Shown: positions 50,671 to 59,516, counted from the stretch's first letter. The stretch: 64,000 bases of DNA from JAGVSR01 sp033765145 (GCA_033765145.1 JANRIH010000044.1:159181-223180); one strand, 5' to 3'. Notes: a model not told the origin generated them from the sequence alone. Program-made: numbers and translations.

Positions 50671-51975
50671 TCAGAGTGCGGCTTCGATAGCGGACAGGAT
50701 GTCAGCGGCGCGCGGCAGCTTCGAACGGCCGAGATCGCGCAGAGGGAGCGACACGACATTGTCGCAGCGGACGATGCGGCCGGCGTGATCGGCGCCGGGG
50801 GTGCCGACTGGAATGAAGACGGCGGGCGTCGCGGGAGAGGGCGTACCGGGCGTCCCGATCAGGATCAGCGGCACTTTCGAGGGGGGCGGCGCGAGATCGG
50901 GCGTGAACGTCGAGAGCCAGACGAGGCAGTCGCCTTCGCCGGCCTCGAGCATCGTGCGAATGGCGTAGCGGAGGGGATCGTACTCGGGCTTGCCGGACGC
51001 GTAGCTCACGCGCAGCGGATAGCCGCTCTGCCAGGCGCAGACGGCGCCCGCCGAGACGGCGCCCTCGTTGCCGCCGAGCGACAAGCCCGCGGCGCGCTGG
51101 GTCTTGTTCAGGTCCTTGACGAGTTCGCAGATCGCATGGACGAGAAGATCGGCGCTCGGAAACGCGAGGCTCGGGGGTGCCCAGACGAAAACGGGGTAGC
51201 TGGCGGCGCGGATGCGATCGGCGAGGGCTCGGATATCGGCCATCGGGATGCCGGCGACGGTCTCTGTCTTGAGGGGCGTTCCGTTCACGATGGCGCGGAG
51301 CGCTGCGATGATTTCGCCCGTCCGATCGTTCGGGCAATCGAGGCTCGCAACATTTCCCATGCGGGGGCCCGTGGCCCCGCTCTGGTCGAGGCCCTGGCCC
51401 AGAAACACGACGTCACGCTTCGGTGCCGGATCCGCGAACATGCTCATCGCGGGCGTCACAATGCGCTCGAAGAAACGCGGATGGAGCGCGTGGACATCGC
51501 TCGCCACGATGACGAACAGATCGGCGCGATTGCGGCATTCGGTCAATGTGGTCAGAAACCAGCCGCTCGTCTGGAGAACCTTGAAATTTCGAAACTGGCC
51601 TTCGGACAGTGCATGATCGACGACGCCGCGCGACTTGTCGGCCAGGGACATAACGGCCCGCATTCCATCGACGTCTGTTCCGAGCCCGCCGTAGAGCGGC
51701 AGTTTCGCGCCACGGAGGATCGTGATTGCGGCTGCGACCGCTTCATCGAGGCTCACTGGCTTGCCGCCGACGGACGGGGAGGTGCCGGTCACGCTGCGTT
51801 CGAAGCCCGCGACCGCCCGCGCGCATCCATTGCGCACAATCTTTAAGCGCCCGGCAGTCCGGCTCAGTTCGAGATCGTCACAGAGAATGCCGCAGAACGG
51901 GCATGGGGTACTCGGCAGGCTGGCCACGTCAGCCGTGCCAGGGCTCGCCGGAGCGGCGTCGGTCTGGACCGTCAT
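50671..51975 (-). CDS. fhcB: Formylmethanofuran dehydrogenase subunit B homologue (FhcB)
   Basis: A 434-residue protein of the FwdB/FmdB family. CPFCGILCDD (Cys25, Cys28, Cys32) and a further Cys51 in VRNGCARA keep the iron-sulfur-like cluster ligands. In the Fhc complex of methylotrophs this subunit is thought not to carry out redox chemistry. It is the first gene of fhcBADC and divergent from the mxaD-like gene, with a 191-base shared promoter region. Confidence 0.93.
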   Translation of the reverse strand: MTVQTDAAPASPGTADVASLPSTPCPFCGILCDDLELSRTAGRLKIVRNGCARAVAGFERSVTGTSPSVGGKPVSLDEAVAAAITILRGAKLPLYGGLGTDVDGMRAVMSLADKSRGVVDHALSEGQFRNFKVLQTSGWFLTTLTECRNRADLFVIVASDVHALHPRFFERIVTPAMSMFADPAPKRDVVFLGQGLDQSGATGPRMGNVASLDCPNDRTGEIIAALRAIVNGTPLKTETVAGIPMADIRALADRIRAASYPVFVWAPPSLAFPSADLLVHAICELVKDLNKTQRAAGLSLGGNEGAVSAGAVCAWQSGYPLRVSYASGKPEYDPLRYAIRTMLEAGEGDCLVWLSTFTPDLAPPPSKVPLILIGTPGTPSPATPAVFIPVGTPGADHAGRIVRCDNVVSLPLRDLGRSKLPRAADILSAIEAAL

Positions 51976-52166
51976 GTAAAGGCAGTCTCATTCTTTAGTT
52001 GGAGGCGCACAAAAGCATGGACGCCCTGCCAACACAACAGGGTCGGATCAGCCTCCCTCGGGCGGCGAAAGCGCACATCGATTGCGCGAGGAAGTCGGCC
52101 TCTTTATTGTCGCCGCCCGCAGCGATAGTGCTTCCCGACAGCACGCGCTTCAGCAGGAGGACTTGA

Positions 52167-52697
52167 ATGCTCAGAAAATTCGCGTGGATGGCCGCACTCG
52201 TGGCTCTCATCCCGATGGCCGTCCATGCCCATGGACCGACCCGACAGAAGGTCGTCTCGAAAATCGAAATCAATGCGCCTGTCGACAAGGTCTGGGCCGT
52301 CGTCGGCAACTGGCAGGACATGAGCTGGCATCCGGCCTTCTCGAAAACCGAGGGCGAGGGCGGCAATGCCGCAGGCGCCAAGCGTACGCTGACGGTGGCC
52401 GAGGGCGGAGGGAAGATCTTCGAGAAACTCTCGAAATACGACCCCGAACTGCGCGCGCTCGCCTATGAGATCACGGAGGTCGACGTCAAAGTCGTGCCGG
52501 TCACGAACTACAGCGCGCAGATGACCGTCACGGGTACGGCGGAAAAGTCCATCGTCGAGTGGCGTAGCGCGTTCTACCGGGGCTACATCAACAACGATCC
52601 GCCGCCGGAGCTTTCGGACGAGGCGGCTGTCAAGGCGATCACGGGGGTCTTCGAGAGCGGCCTCGCCGCCTTGAAGAAGAAGATGGAAGGCGGCTGA
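52167..52697 (+). CDS. MxaD-like exported SRPBCC-family protein
   Basis: A 176-residue protein. A signal peptide ends near VHAHG and a START/SRPBCC-type domain follows, with INAPVDKVWAVVGNWQDMSW, VKVVPVTNYSAQMTV and VEWRSAFYRGYINNDPPPEL. These match MxaD of methanol-oxidation clusters, which supports electron transfer between methanol dehydrogenase and cytochrome c. AGGAGG lies six bases before the ATG. It starts the rightward unit with the YVTN-propeller gene two bases later. The exact role with XoxF is inferred. Confidence 0.85.
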   Translation: MLRKFAWMAALVALIPMAVHAHGPTRQKVVSKIEINAPVDKVWAVVGNWQDMSWHPAFSKTEGEGGNAAGAKRTLTVAEGGGKIFEKLSKYDPELRALAYEITEVDVKVVPVTNYSAQMTVTGTAEKSIVEWRSAFYRGYINNDPPPELSDEAAVKAITGVFESGLAALKKKMEGG

Positions 52698-52699
52698 GC

Positions 52700-53746
52700 G
52701 TGCCCGATCCGGGTGACGACGTCGTCGTGAGTTCTGCCCGGCCCTCGCGGGCCGGGCAGTTTCGTTTCGGCGCCAGCGGACGCGCTGCTCTGATCCTCGT
52801 TGCCTTGGCGGCGAGTGCCGCCTTTGCGGCCGAGGAGAGGCCGGCTGCGAGTACATCGCGGCCCGAGAGCCGGGAGGCGTTCGTCACCAATCAGCCTGGC
52901 GACAGCGTGAGCGTTGTTGATCTCGAGAGTTCAAAGACGGTCGCGACCGTGGTCGTGCCCGGCCGCCCAGCCGGGATCGCGCTGTCCCGGGACGGTTTAC
53001 ACGCTTACGTTACGGCGCCGGAAGCCAAGGGAGTGGTCGAGATCGACACGGCGGCGCGGGCCGTCACGCGGCGGAAGGAGGTTGGCGATGGTCCGCTCGG
53101 CATCGCCGTTCATCCCCTCGACGGTCGCATCTTCATCGCGGACTGGTATCGGCATCGCCTGTTCGTGCTCGACCCTGCAACGCTCGATGTCATCCGGGAG
53201 GTCGAGGTCGGCCAATCGCCATCCGGTGTTGCCGTCACGCACGACGGGTCTCGCATCCTGACGGCCGACCGCGACAGTGACGCCATCTCGATCATCGACG
53301 CCAAGACCTATGAGCGGCTGGCCGTTGTCGGGACCGGCGGGCGGCCGTTCGGCGTTTCGATCAGTCCCGAGGGCACGCGCGCCTATACGGCGAACGTGAA
53401 AACCGACGACGTCAGCGTGATCGATCTCGACGGGTACCGCGAGATCAAGCGGCTGAAGGCCGGCCACCGGCCCTATGCGGTCGTCGAGGCCCGCGGACGG
53501 ATCTTCGTCACCAATCAGTACGCGGCCAGCGTCGGCGTTTTCGATGCGAAAACCCTCGAACCGCTGAGGACGATCCCGACCGGCGGTTACCCTGAGGGCA
53601 TCGAGGCATCGCGGGACGGATTGGCGGTTTACATCGCCTGCTGGGACGCCAACACGCTCGAGCGGATCGACACCGCCACGCTCACTGTGACGGAGCGTAT
53701 TCCGGTCGGCGAAGGCCCCCGCGCCTTCGGCAAATTCCTGCGGTGA
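52700..53746 (+). CDS. YVTN-family beta-propeller exported protein
   Basis: A 348-residue protein starting at GTG, with a delayed signal peptide (ALILVALAASAAFAAEE). It then has seven or so repeats of the 40-residue YVTN type: AFVTNQPGDSVSVVDL, AYVTAPEAKGVVEID, IFVTNQYAASVGVFD and AYTANVKTDDVSVIDLD. The fold is a beta-propeller; such proteins occur beside PQQ-dependent dehydrogenase genes. Only two bases separate it from the mxaD-like gene. Function unknown. Confidence 0.85.
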   Translation: MPDPGDDVVVSSARPSRAGQFRFGASGRAALILVALAASAAFAAEERPAASTSRPESREAFVTNQPGDSVSVVDLESSKTVATVVVPGRPAGIALSRDGLHAYVTAPEAKGVVEIDTAARAVTRRKEVGDGPLGIAVHPLDGRIFIADWYRHRLFVLDPATLDVIREVEVGQSPSGVAVTHDGSRILTADRDSDAISIIDAKTYERLAVVGTGGRPFGVSISPEGTRAYTANVKTDDVSVIDLDGYREIKRLKAGHRPYAVVEARGRIFVTNQYAASVGVFDAKTLEPLRTIPTGGYPEGIEASRDGLAVYIACWDANTLERIDTATLTVTERIPVGEGPRAFGKFLR

Positions 53747-53964
53747 CAGCGGCAGGTAGGTCCGGCGCAACCTTAAATCTTAGCAATCTCAAGGATCGGG
53801 GCTGCCGTCCGCCGTACTGATGGGATAGCGTCCGCCGCAAGCTTGGAAGGGGTCCGGCCTCTTTCCGGCGGTGTTGTTGGACAGCGCGGTTCTTGTCGCT
53901 TAAGGGAAGGCCGCTCGAAGCTCCCGGACAACAGGGAGCACTTGAAGTGTGGAGGATATCACTC

Positions 53965-54648
53965 ATGTTGCGCAGACTTTCCGGCCTGACGGCGCTGGCG
54001 TTCCTGCTCGCCGCGACGGTGCCGGGCACATCGCATGCCGACCCCAGTGCCGTCGACGCGATCTTCAACACCCGCCATCTCGACCTGCTCGAGAAGGGTG
54101 GGACCGTCAATTACAAATTCGAGCGGAAGGTCTCGGACGAGAAGCTGCTCGGCCAGCCCTTTACCGACGACATCAAGATCGACGTCGGAAATGCAGGTGA
54201 AGAGGGCCGGCGGGATATGAAGATCACGGTCTTCACCGGGGATCGGCAGAGGCCCATCCAGGATTATGAATCGCTGACGATCAATCCCGTCTTCATCTGG
54301 TTCCTGGACCGGGCGGTCGACAACTACCGGCTTATGGCGGGTGGCAGCCAACCCTATCTCAAGGGCCGATTCCGCGAGGCATTCGTCGACAAGGCCAAAA
54401 TCGAGGCGGTAAAGATCAACTACGCGGGTAAGTCGGTCGATGGCTTCAAGATTGCGATGAAGCCTTATGAAGGAGATCCGAACGCGTCCAAGATGCAGGG
54501 CTACGAGGGCTCCGAGTTTACGATCACGGTCAGCAAAGACGTTCCGGGCTATTTCTACGAACTCGACAGCACGTACTCGAGCACGAAGAACACGTTCGGA
54601 AAACTCATCGACCGCGTGGTACTCGTAGATTCGGGGGCGCGGCCATGA
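53965..54648 (+). CDS. Secreted protein of the methanol-oxidation region, unknown function
   Basis: A 227-residue protein. A signal peptide ends at ASHA-type (GTSHADP). The mature part has no cysteine and reads as mostly beta strand, e.g. GTVNYKFERKVSDEKLL, INPVFIWFLDRAVDNYRLMA and KSVDGFKIAMKPYEGDPN. GGAGG is eight or nine bases before the ATG at 53965. It overlaps the next secreted gene by four bases. I recall no named family; its place between MxaD-like and SoxYZ-like genes suggests an accessory role in quinoprotein function. Confidence 0.7.
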   Translation: MLRRLSGLTALAFLLAATVPGTSHADPSAVDAIFNTRHLDLLEKGGTVNYKFERKVSDEKLLGQPFTDDIKIDVGNAGEEGRRDMKITVFTGDRQRPIQDYESLTINPVFIWFLDRAVDNYRLMAGGSQPYLKGRFREAFVDKAKIEAVKINYAGKSVDGFKIAMKPYEGDPNASKMQGYEGSEFTITVSKDVPGYFYELDSTYSSTKNTFGKLIDRVVLVDSGARP

Positions 54649-55007
54649 GAAGCGCACTTCTTGGGCTTGCCATCTTGTCGAGCCTCTCCGGGACGTCCGC
54701 GCTCGCGCAGGAAACGGAACTCGACGCCGATCTAGCAAATGACTACCCGACGGCGACGCGGGCGGACTACATTTTCGGCTGCATGCAAGTGAACGGGAAC
54801 ACACGGCTCGCGCTCGAGCGATGCTCGTGCTCGATCGACGTCATCGCATCGATTTTGCCTTTTGCCAAATACAGCGAAGCGGAGACGATCATGGCCGTGC
54901 GCCAGCGCGGCGGTGAGAGCGTCGCCTACATGAACAATCCGACCTCGCAGAAGATCGTTCACGATCTGAAACAGGCGCAGATCGAAGGCGAGATGCGCTG
55001 TTTCTGA
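54645..55007 (+). CDS. Small secreted Cys protein coupled to the preceding gene
   Basis: A 120-residue protein. A signal peptide (ALLGLAILSSLSGTSALAQ) is followed by a helical domain with YIFGCMQVNGNT, LERCSCSIDVIAS and a final MRCF, giving four cysteines. It starts inside the preceding stop (ATGA), so it is translationally coupled. Similar proteins occur in methanol-oxidation clusters as far as I remember, without known function. A strong terminator follows. Confidence 0.72.
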   Translation: MRSALLGLAILSSLSGTSALAQETELDADLANDYPTATRADYIFGCMQVNGNTRLALERCSCSIDVIASILPFAKYSEAETIMAVRQRGGESVAYMNNPTSQKIVHDLKQAQIEGEMRCF

Positions 55008-55076
55008 GCCCTTGCTGCCGTTCGACGGTCCCGCCGAACGCGCGTCGGGACCTCTCAGACGAGGTTCGAAACGAAA

Positions 55077-55111
55077 AAGGGGAGCGGATGCCCGCTCCCC
55101 TTCTTGTTTTG
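55077..55111. terminator. Bidirectional intrinsic terminator between the secreted Cys gene and the SoxYZ-like gene
   Basis: AAGGGGAGCGG, loop ATGC, CCGCTCCCCTT (55077-55102) is a perfect 11-bp stem. T-rich sequence follows on the plus strand and A5 precedes it, so it can serve both convergent transcripts. Confidence 0.88.
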
Positions 55112-55151
55112 GCATGCCCGACTTCGCGCGACGTCTGGCGCAGTCAGGACG

Positions 55152-55997
55152 TCACGAACCCTTTGGTCCGCCCCGTCCGGTGAAGGACTTGCCGTCGGTA
55201 TCCTTCGCGACCACCTCGAGCGTTTCATCGCCGCCCGGCGCGTAGGTGAAGCGGATATTGGGGTCCTCCGAGATCGAGATGCCGCCAGTCATGCGGAACA
55301 CCGTCTCGCCGCCGCGTTTGACATCGATTTCGCGAATGAACTTGGCCGGGATGTAGTAGCCGGTCGCCTGGTTCAACTGCAGGCCCGAATACTGCGGGTG
55401 CTTGATCATCAACTGGCCTTCGCGCGTGGCGGCCGCGGCGCTGCCGTCGAACGTCTTGACCAGCATGCGGCCGGCTTCCGCGAGCGCGGCGTCGGTATCC
55501 TTCAAAGCGGGCGCTGAGCAGCCGCCGGCCGCTTTCACAAACTGGGTTGCCATATGCAATTTGCCGTCGGCCGTTTCGACGATCGCGCGGACGTTCGAGT
55601 ACATGTCGACCCGCACGCGGGTCGAGAGCATGCGCTCGCCCGAGCCGGCTGCCGGCCCGTATTCGAACTCGCCGACGACGGGCGCCGGGTTCTTGTCCAC
55701 GATGAGGGTCAGCTTCTTGACCGATGCCGAAGCATCCGGCGCGATCCTGACGGTCAGGGGTACGAGTGCCGCATCGTCCGCGCGGCCCGGCGCCTCGATC
55801 GTCACGACTTTCGGATTTTCGACCGGCGCGCGGTCGCCGAACACGTCCTTCTGAAGTGTCGGCCAGATGTCGGCCTCGATGAGCGCGTTGCCGCTCGGCG
55901 CGTCGGCGGAGACCGCTAAGGTTGCCGTCAATGCCGTTGCCATCGCGACGGCGGCTGCAGTCAATGCACTGCGAAACCCTGGTGTCAGATAGGCCAT
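55152..55997 (-). CDS. Quinoprotein dehydrogenase-associated SoxYZ-like carrier
   Basis: A 281-residue fusion of a SoxY-like and a SoxZ-like domain behind a signal peptide (AVAMATALTATLAVSADA). The only cysteine, C160 in VKAAGGCSAPA, lies at the end of the SoxY-like domain, matching the substrate-carrying GGC motif of SoxY. The SoxZ-like domain covers about residues 195-270. Such fused carriers occur beside PQQ-dependent dehydrogenases with a zinc metallohydrolase, which is encoded next. It may carry a sulfur or other C1-related adduct in the periplasm; the true substrate is unknown. Confidence 0.88.
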   Translation of the reverse strand: MAYLTPGFRSALTAAAVAMATALTATLAVSADAPSGNALIEADIWPTLQKDVFGDRAPVENPKVVTIEAPGRADDAALVPLTVRIAPDASASVKKLTLIVDKNPAPVVGEFEYGPAAGSGERMLSTRVRVDMYSNVRAIVETADGKLHMATQFVKAAGGCSAPALKDTDAALAEAGRMLVKTFDGSAAAATREGQLMIKHPQYSGLQLNQATGYYIPAKFIREIDVKRGGETVFRMTGGISISEDPNIRFTYAPGGDETLEVVAKDTDGKSFTGRGGPKGS

Positions 55998-56114
55998 ATC
56001 TCGTCGTCTCCCGCGTTCTCTATATTGGCGCGCCTTGTTCGTGGCACGCTCGCTTTAGTGCCAGTACCGCGTCGAGCGTCGCCCCTCACGCCAGGGGCCA
56101 CCCGTCACGCCGCG

Positions 56115-57077
56115 CTATTCCCATTCGAGTTCGGCGAATGCCGCCGACACGTTCCTTTTATGATACTCATCGAATAAGACCCATGCATCCTTTTCCGAAC
56201 GGCCCGCGGTTTCCGTCGATTGCGCGAGCGTGCGGCCGGCAGAAATATCCTTCTTCACATCGTCGGCCACGGCGGCCAGATAGCGCTTCAGCGGCGTCGC
56301 AGCATCCGACCAGGCCATCGCGGCGGGTCCGTGACCGGGAACGATGCGCGCGGGGGCCTCCGCCGTGATCGTGTCCAGCAGGCGCTGCCAGCCTCGTAGG
56401 GACCCGTCGATGGTCGGGACATGCCCCGAAAAGATGAGATCGCCCATGAACATGGTGCCGGTCTTGGTGTCGAGGACCGTCAGATCGTTGTCGGTGTGGG
56501 CGGTTGCGCGTGCGACGAGTTGCAGGGTGCGTCCGCCAAGGTCCAGTTCCCGGCGCCCGTCGACACCCACTGTCGGCAGGACGATCTTGGTGCCGGCAAA
56601 GGCCTCGGGACCAAGTGCCTCGGCGTTGATGGCAAGATAGCGGTCGGCCCGCGCCGTCAAACCCCGTGCCATCTTCTGATGGGCCACGAAGGTCGCGCCC
56701 TCGGATTCGAGTACGACATTCCCGAACACGTGATCGGGGTGCATGTGGGTGTTGACGACGTAGCGGATAGGCAAAGCGGTGACGCTCCGCACCGCCTCGC
56801 GCAGGCTCTTGCCGACCACGGGGCTGCCGCCGGTATCGATGACGGCGACGGTGCTTTCGCCAACGACGAAGCCCGGGTTCGAGATGTCGCCCGCATTCGC
56901 CGGATTGAACGTCTCGTGCCGTCCCTGGTGGACGAATACGCCCGGTGCGACCTCAGCGATCCAAGTCCCGGCGGCGGCGGGGAGAATGCGGAGCGCCGGG
57001 AGAGCGGCGGCGGCAAGCGCCGCCGCAAGGACGTCGCGGCGGTTCAGAGATGTTGGGATCGCGCATTTTCGGGGCAT
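56115..57077 (-). CDS. Quinoprotein relay-associated zinc metallohydrolase (SoxH-like)
   Basis: A 320-residue metallo-beta-lactamase-fold protein. The N-terminus has a twin-arginine-like LNRRDVLAAALAAAALPALR signal. The metal motif is NTHMHPDHVFGN (HxHxDH), with further ligands in ARATAHTDNDLTV and VPGHGPAAM. It belongs to the group paired with SoxYZ-like carriers near PQQ enzymes. It lies 117 bases upstream of the SoxYZ-like gene on the same strand, divergent from xoxF. The frame is open to 57227, but MPRKCAIPTSLNRR at 57077 gives the normal signal. Confidence 0.87.
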   Translation of the reverse strand: MPRKCAIPTSLNRRDVLAAALAAAALPALRILPAAAGTWIAEVAPGVFVHQGRHETFNPANAGDISNPGFVVGESTVAVIDTGGSPVVGKSLREAVRSVTALPIRYVVNTHMHPDHVFGNVVLESEGATFVAHQKMARGLTARADRYLAINAEALGPEAFAGTKIVLPTVGVDGRRELDLGGRTLQLVARATAHTDNDLTVLDTKTGTMFMGDLIFSGHVPTIDGSLRGWQRLLDTITAEAPARIVPGHGPAAMAWSDAATPLKRYLAAVADDVKKDISAGRTLAQSTETAGRSEKDAWVLFDEYHKRNVSAAFAELEWE

Positions 57078-57395
57078 GGCAAGCCAACATATGGCGTGCG
57101 TCGTCGGAAGCGTCCAATCACGAGCGGGGGATGCGCTGCGCGCGCTCAACAATGAGGCATTCCAGGTCGAACGGCCGCGGCTGACATCGTTGACGGGCCT
57201 CAGCAATTTTGGCCGCGATCGCGTCAACAGGACGCATCAGACGCGCGGATGAAATTGTACTGGGGGCAAAGATTATGAGTAGTTCCGCCGCGGGGTCAAC
57301 GACCCATTTGGTCTATTTCTCTGACCCCCAACTTGACGTGCGCCGCACAATCCCGTGATGCCAAATATCATCTACCTGTTTTTAAATGAGAAAAG

Positions 57396-57416
57396 TGGGT
57401 CAGCGTGCCTGACCCA
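57396..57416. repeat. Inverted repeat TGGGTCAG-N5-CTGACCCA before xoxF
   Basis: A perfect 8-bp dyad with a five-base spacer (CGTGC), 223 bases before the xoxF start. Related half-sites (GGGTCAACGACCC and CTGACCCC) lie at 57290-57330. It may be an operator, or a REP-like or transposon-end remnant, as such GGGTCAG motifs often are. Confidence 0.45.
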
Positions 57417-57504
57417 AGGGTGTTGCAAAAAAATTGATTTCTCGGATCGGCTTGCGGTCTTCACGCGAAAGTGTCTAGATGCGCGCCGTGGAGGGCCCCG
57501 GGGC

Positions 57505-57524
57505 CTTTGGTCGCAAGACCAAAG
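57505..57524 (+). promoter_or_regulatory. 5'-UTR hairpin with GCAA tetraloop upstream of xoxF
   Basis: CTTTGGTC, GCAA, GACCAAAG is a perfect 8-bp stem closed by a GNRA tetraloop, 115 bases before the xoxF start. The GNRA loop suggests an RNA role, such as mRNA stabilisation in the leader of a highly expressed gene, or a weak terminator. Confidence 0.45.
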
Positions 57525-57638
57525 TCTCTATCGGTTTTCGGCGCGGAGCATGGGGAGAAACCTGGCCCGTTAAATGCCGGATCCGACTAAGGCTTTCTCA
57601 CGAAGCAAGCGTGGCATGAACCTCAAGGAGGAAGCGCG

Positions 57639-59462
57639 ATGCGCAAAAACGCACTCGCATGTGGCCTGCTCGCATCTTGCGCGCTCGTCTCGCCGGTTAT
57701 GGCGAACGACGACGTCAAGAAGGCGACCGCTGACCCGAACAACTGGGCGATGCAGCAGGGTAACTACGAAGGCTGGCGTTACTCTCGGCTTGACCAGATC
57801 AACACCGAGAACGTCAAGGACCTCAAGGTTGCCTGGCAGTTCTCGACCGGCGTTCTGCGCGGTCACGAAGGCTCGCCGATCGTGATCGGCAACGACATGT
57901 ACGTCCACTCGGCGTTCCCGAACAACGTCTTCAAGCTGGACATCTCGGACCCGTCGGGCCCGAAGATCCTCTGGAAGTACGCGCCGAAGCAGGATCCGTC
58001 GGTCATCCCGGTCATGTGCTGCGATACCGTCAACCGCGGTCCGCAGGTCGCCGGCAACACCCTGATCATGGGTCTCGCCGACACGACGCTCGTCGCTCTC
58101 GACACGGCGACCGGCAAAGAGAAGTGGAAGCAGGTCAACGGCGATCCCAAGAAGGGTGAGACGTACACCGGCAACCTGCTCATCGCCAACGACAAGGTCG
58201 TGATGGGTACCTCGGGCGCCGAGTTCGGCGTTCGCTGCCACGTCACCGCCTACTCGCTCGCCGATGGCAAGCGCGTCTGGCGCGCCTACTCGATGGGTCC
58301 GGACGCCGACATCCTCGTCGATCCCGACAAGACCCTGTCGCTCGGCAAGCCGGTCGGCAAGGACAGCTCGCTCAAGACTTGGACGGGCGACCAGTGGAAG
58401 ATCGGTGGCGGCTCCACGTGGGGCTTCTACTCGTACGACGCTGAAGCCAATCTCGTGTACTACGGAACGGGCAACCCCTCCACCTGGAACCCGGCACAGC
58501 GCGCCGGACCGGATGGCAAGCGTATCGACCAGAAGTGGTCGATGACGATTTTCGCCCGCAACATGGACACGGGCGTAGCCGCCTGGGCCTACCAGATGAC
58601 CCCGTTCGATGAGTGGGACTACGACGGCGTCAACGAGTCGATCCTCACCACGCAGAAGATCGGCGGCGCTGACCGTAAGGTTCTCACCCACTTCGATCGT
58701 AACGGCTTCGCTTACACGATCGATCGCCTCACCGGCGAGCCGCTCGTTGCTCAGCCCTACGACGAAGACCTCAACTGGTCTTCGGGCGTGAACCTCGACA
58801 AGGGTTCGCCTGACTACGGCCGTCCGAAGGTTCTCGACGCGAAGTCGACGTTCATTCAGGGCGCCGACGTCAACACGAAGAACATCTGCCCGGCCGCTCT
58901 GGGCTTCAAGGATCAGCAGCCGGCTGCCTACTCGCCGCTGACGAACCTGTTCTACGTGCCCGTCAACAACGTCTGCATGGACTACGAGCCCTTCAAGGTT
59001 TCGTACACGCCTGGCCAGCCGTACGTTGGCGCGACGCTCTCGATGTTCCCGCCGGAGGGCAAGACGAACACCGGTCACTTCACCATCTGGGACGGCGCTG
59101 CTGGCAAGATCGTTCACCAGCATGATGAGCCCTTCTCGGTCTGGTCGGGCGTTCTCACGACCGCTGGCGGCCTCGCCTGCCACGGTACGCTGGACGGCTT
59201 CCTCCGCTGCCGCGACCAGAAGGATGGCAAGGTGCTCTTCAGCCATCGTCTGCCGTCGGGTTCGATCGGTAACGTCTTCTCCTACGCTCAGGGTGGCAAG
59301 CAGTACATCGGCCTCTACTCGGGCGTCGGTGGCTGGGCTGGCATCGGTCTCGCTGCTGGTCTCGACAAGCCGACCGATGGTCTCGGCGCTGTCGGCAACT
59401 ACGCGGGCCTGAAGTCGTACACCGATCTCGGTGGCACGCTGACGGTCTACTCGCTGCCCTAA
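57639..59462 (+). CDS. xoxF: Lanthanide-dependent methanol dehydrogenase XoxF
   Basis: A 607-residue PQQ-dependent dehydrogenase with an exported N-terminus (LASCALVSPVMAND). The adjacent cysteine pair VMCCDTV (C127-C128) forms the ring disulfide, and WDYDGVNE carries Asp327 (catalytic base) and the extra Asp329 that marks lanthanide use; calcium-type MxaF has Ala there. It oxidises methanol to formaldehyde or formate in the periplasm and reduces a cytochrome c (XoxG). AAGGAGGAAG precedes the ATG. Codon choice is more biased to C-ending codons than in neighbours, fitting high expression. No mxaF/mxaI in the window. Confidence 0.97.
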   Translation: MRKNALACGLLASCALVSPVMANDDVKKATADPNNWAMQQGNYEGWRYSRLDQINTENVKDLKVAWQFSTGVLRGHEGSPIVIGNDMYVHSAFPNNVFKLDISDPSGPKILWKYAPKQDPSVIPVMCCDTVNRGPQVAGNTLIMGLADTTLVALDTATGKEKWKQVNGDPKKGETYTGNLLIANDKVVMGTSGAEFGVRCHVTAYSLADGKRVWRAYSMGPDADILVDPDKTLSLGKPVGKDSSLKTWTGDQWKIGGGSTWGFYSYDAEANLVYYGTGNPSTWNPAQRAGPDGKRIDQKWSMTIFARNMDTGVAAWAYQMTPFDEWDYDGVNESILTTQKIGGADRKVLTHFDRNGFAYTIDRLTGEPLVAQPYDEDLNWSSGVNLDKGSPDYGRPKVLDAKSTFIQGADVNTKNICPAALGFKDQQPAAYSPLTNLFYVPVNNVCMDYEPFKVSYTPGQPYVGATLSMFPPEGKTNTGHFTIWDGAAGKIVHQHDEPFSVWSGVLTTAGGLACHGTLDGFLRCRDQKDGKVLFSHRLPSGSIGNVFSYAQGGKQYIGLYSGVGGWAGIGLAAGLDKPTDGLGAVGNYAGLKSYTDLGGTLTVYSLP

Positions 59463-59484
59463 TCCGGTTGCGATTGACTAAGGG

Positions 59485-59516
59485 AGCCGGCGCGGGAAAC
59501 CGCGCCGGCTTTCCTC
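59485..59516 (+). terminator. Intrinsic terminator after xoxF
   Basis: AGCCGGCGCGG, GAAA loop, CCGCGCCGGCT (59485-59510) is an 11-bp perfect stem, followed by TTCCTCATTTT. It lies just after the xoxF stop and would reduce read-through into xoxG, so xoxF can be expressed at a much higher level. Confidence 0.9.

Larger units (their letters stand above)
57078..57638. other. Divergent promoter region of xoxF and the metallohydrolase gene
   Basis: About 560 bases. The left part (to ~57250) is ordinary GC-rich sequence. From 57260 it becomes more AT-rich, with GACCCATTTGGTC, CTGACCCC and an inverted repeat at 57396-57416, and ends with a GNRA-type hairpin (57505-57524). A 72-residue frame in this stretch is not convincing. 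It should include the strong xoxF promoter and possible lanthanide-dependent control sites. Confidence 0.5.

Noticed and set aside
57355..57573. 72-residue frame in the xoxF promoter region
   Set aside because: No ribosome binding site or recognisable protein; it contains the inverted repeat and leader hairpin, so it is more likely regulatory DNA.
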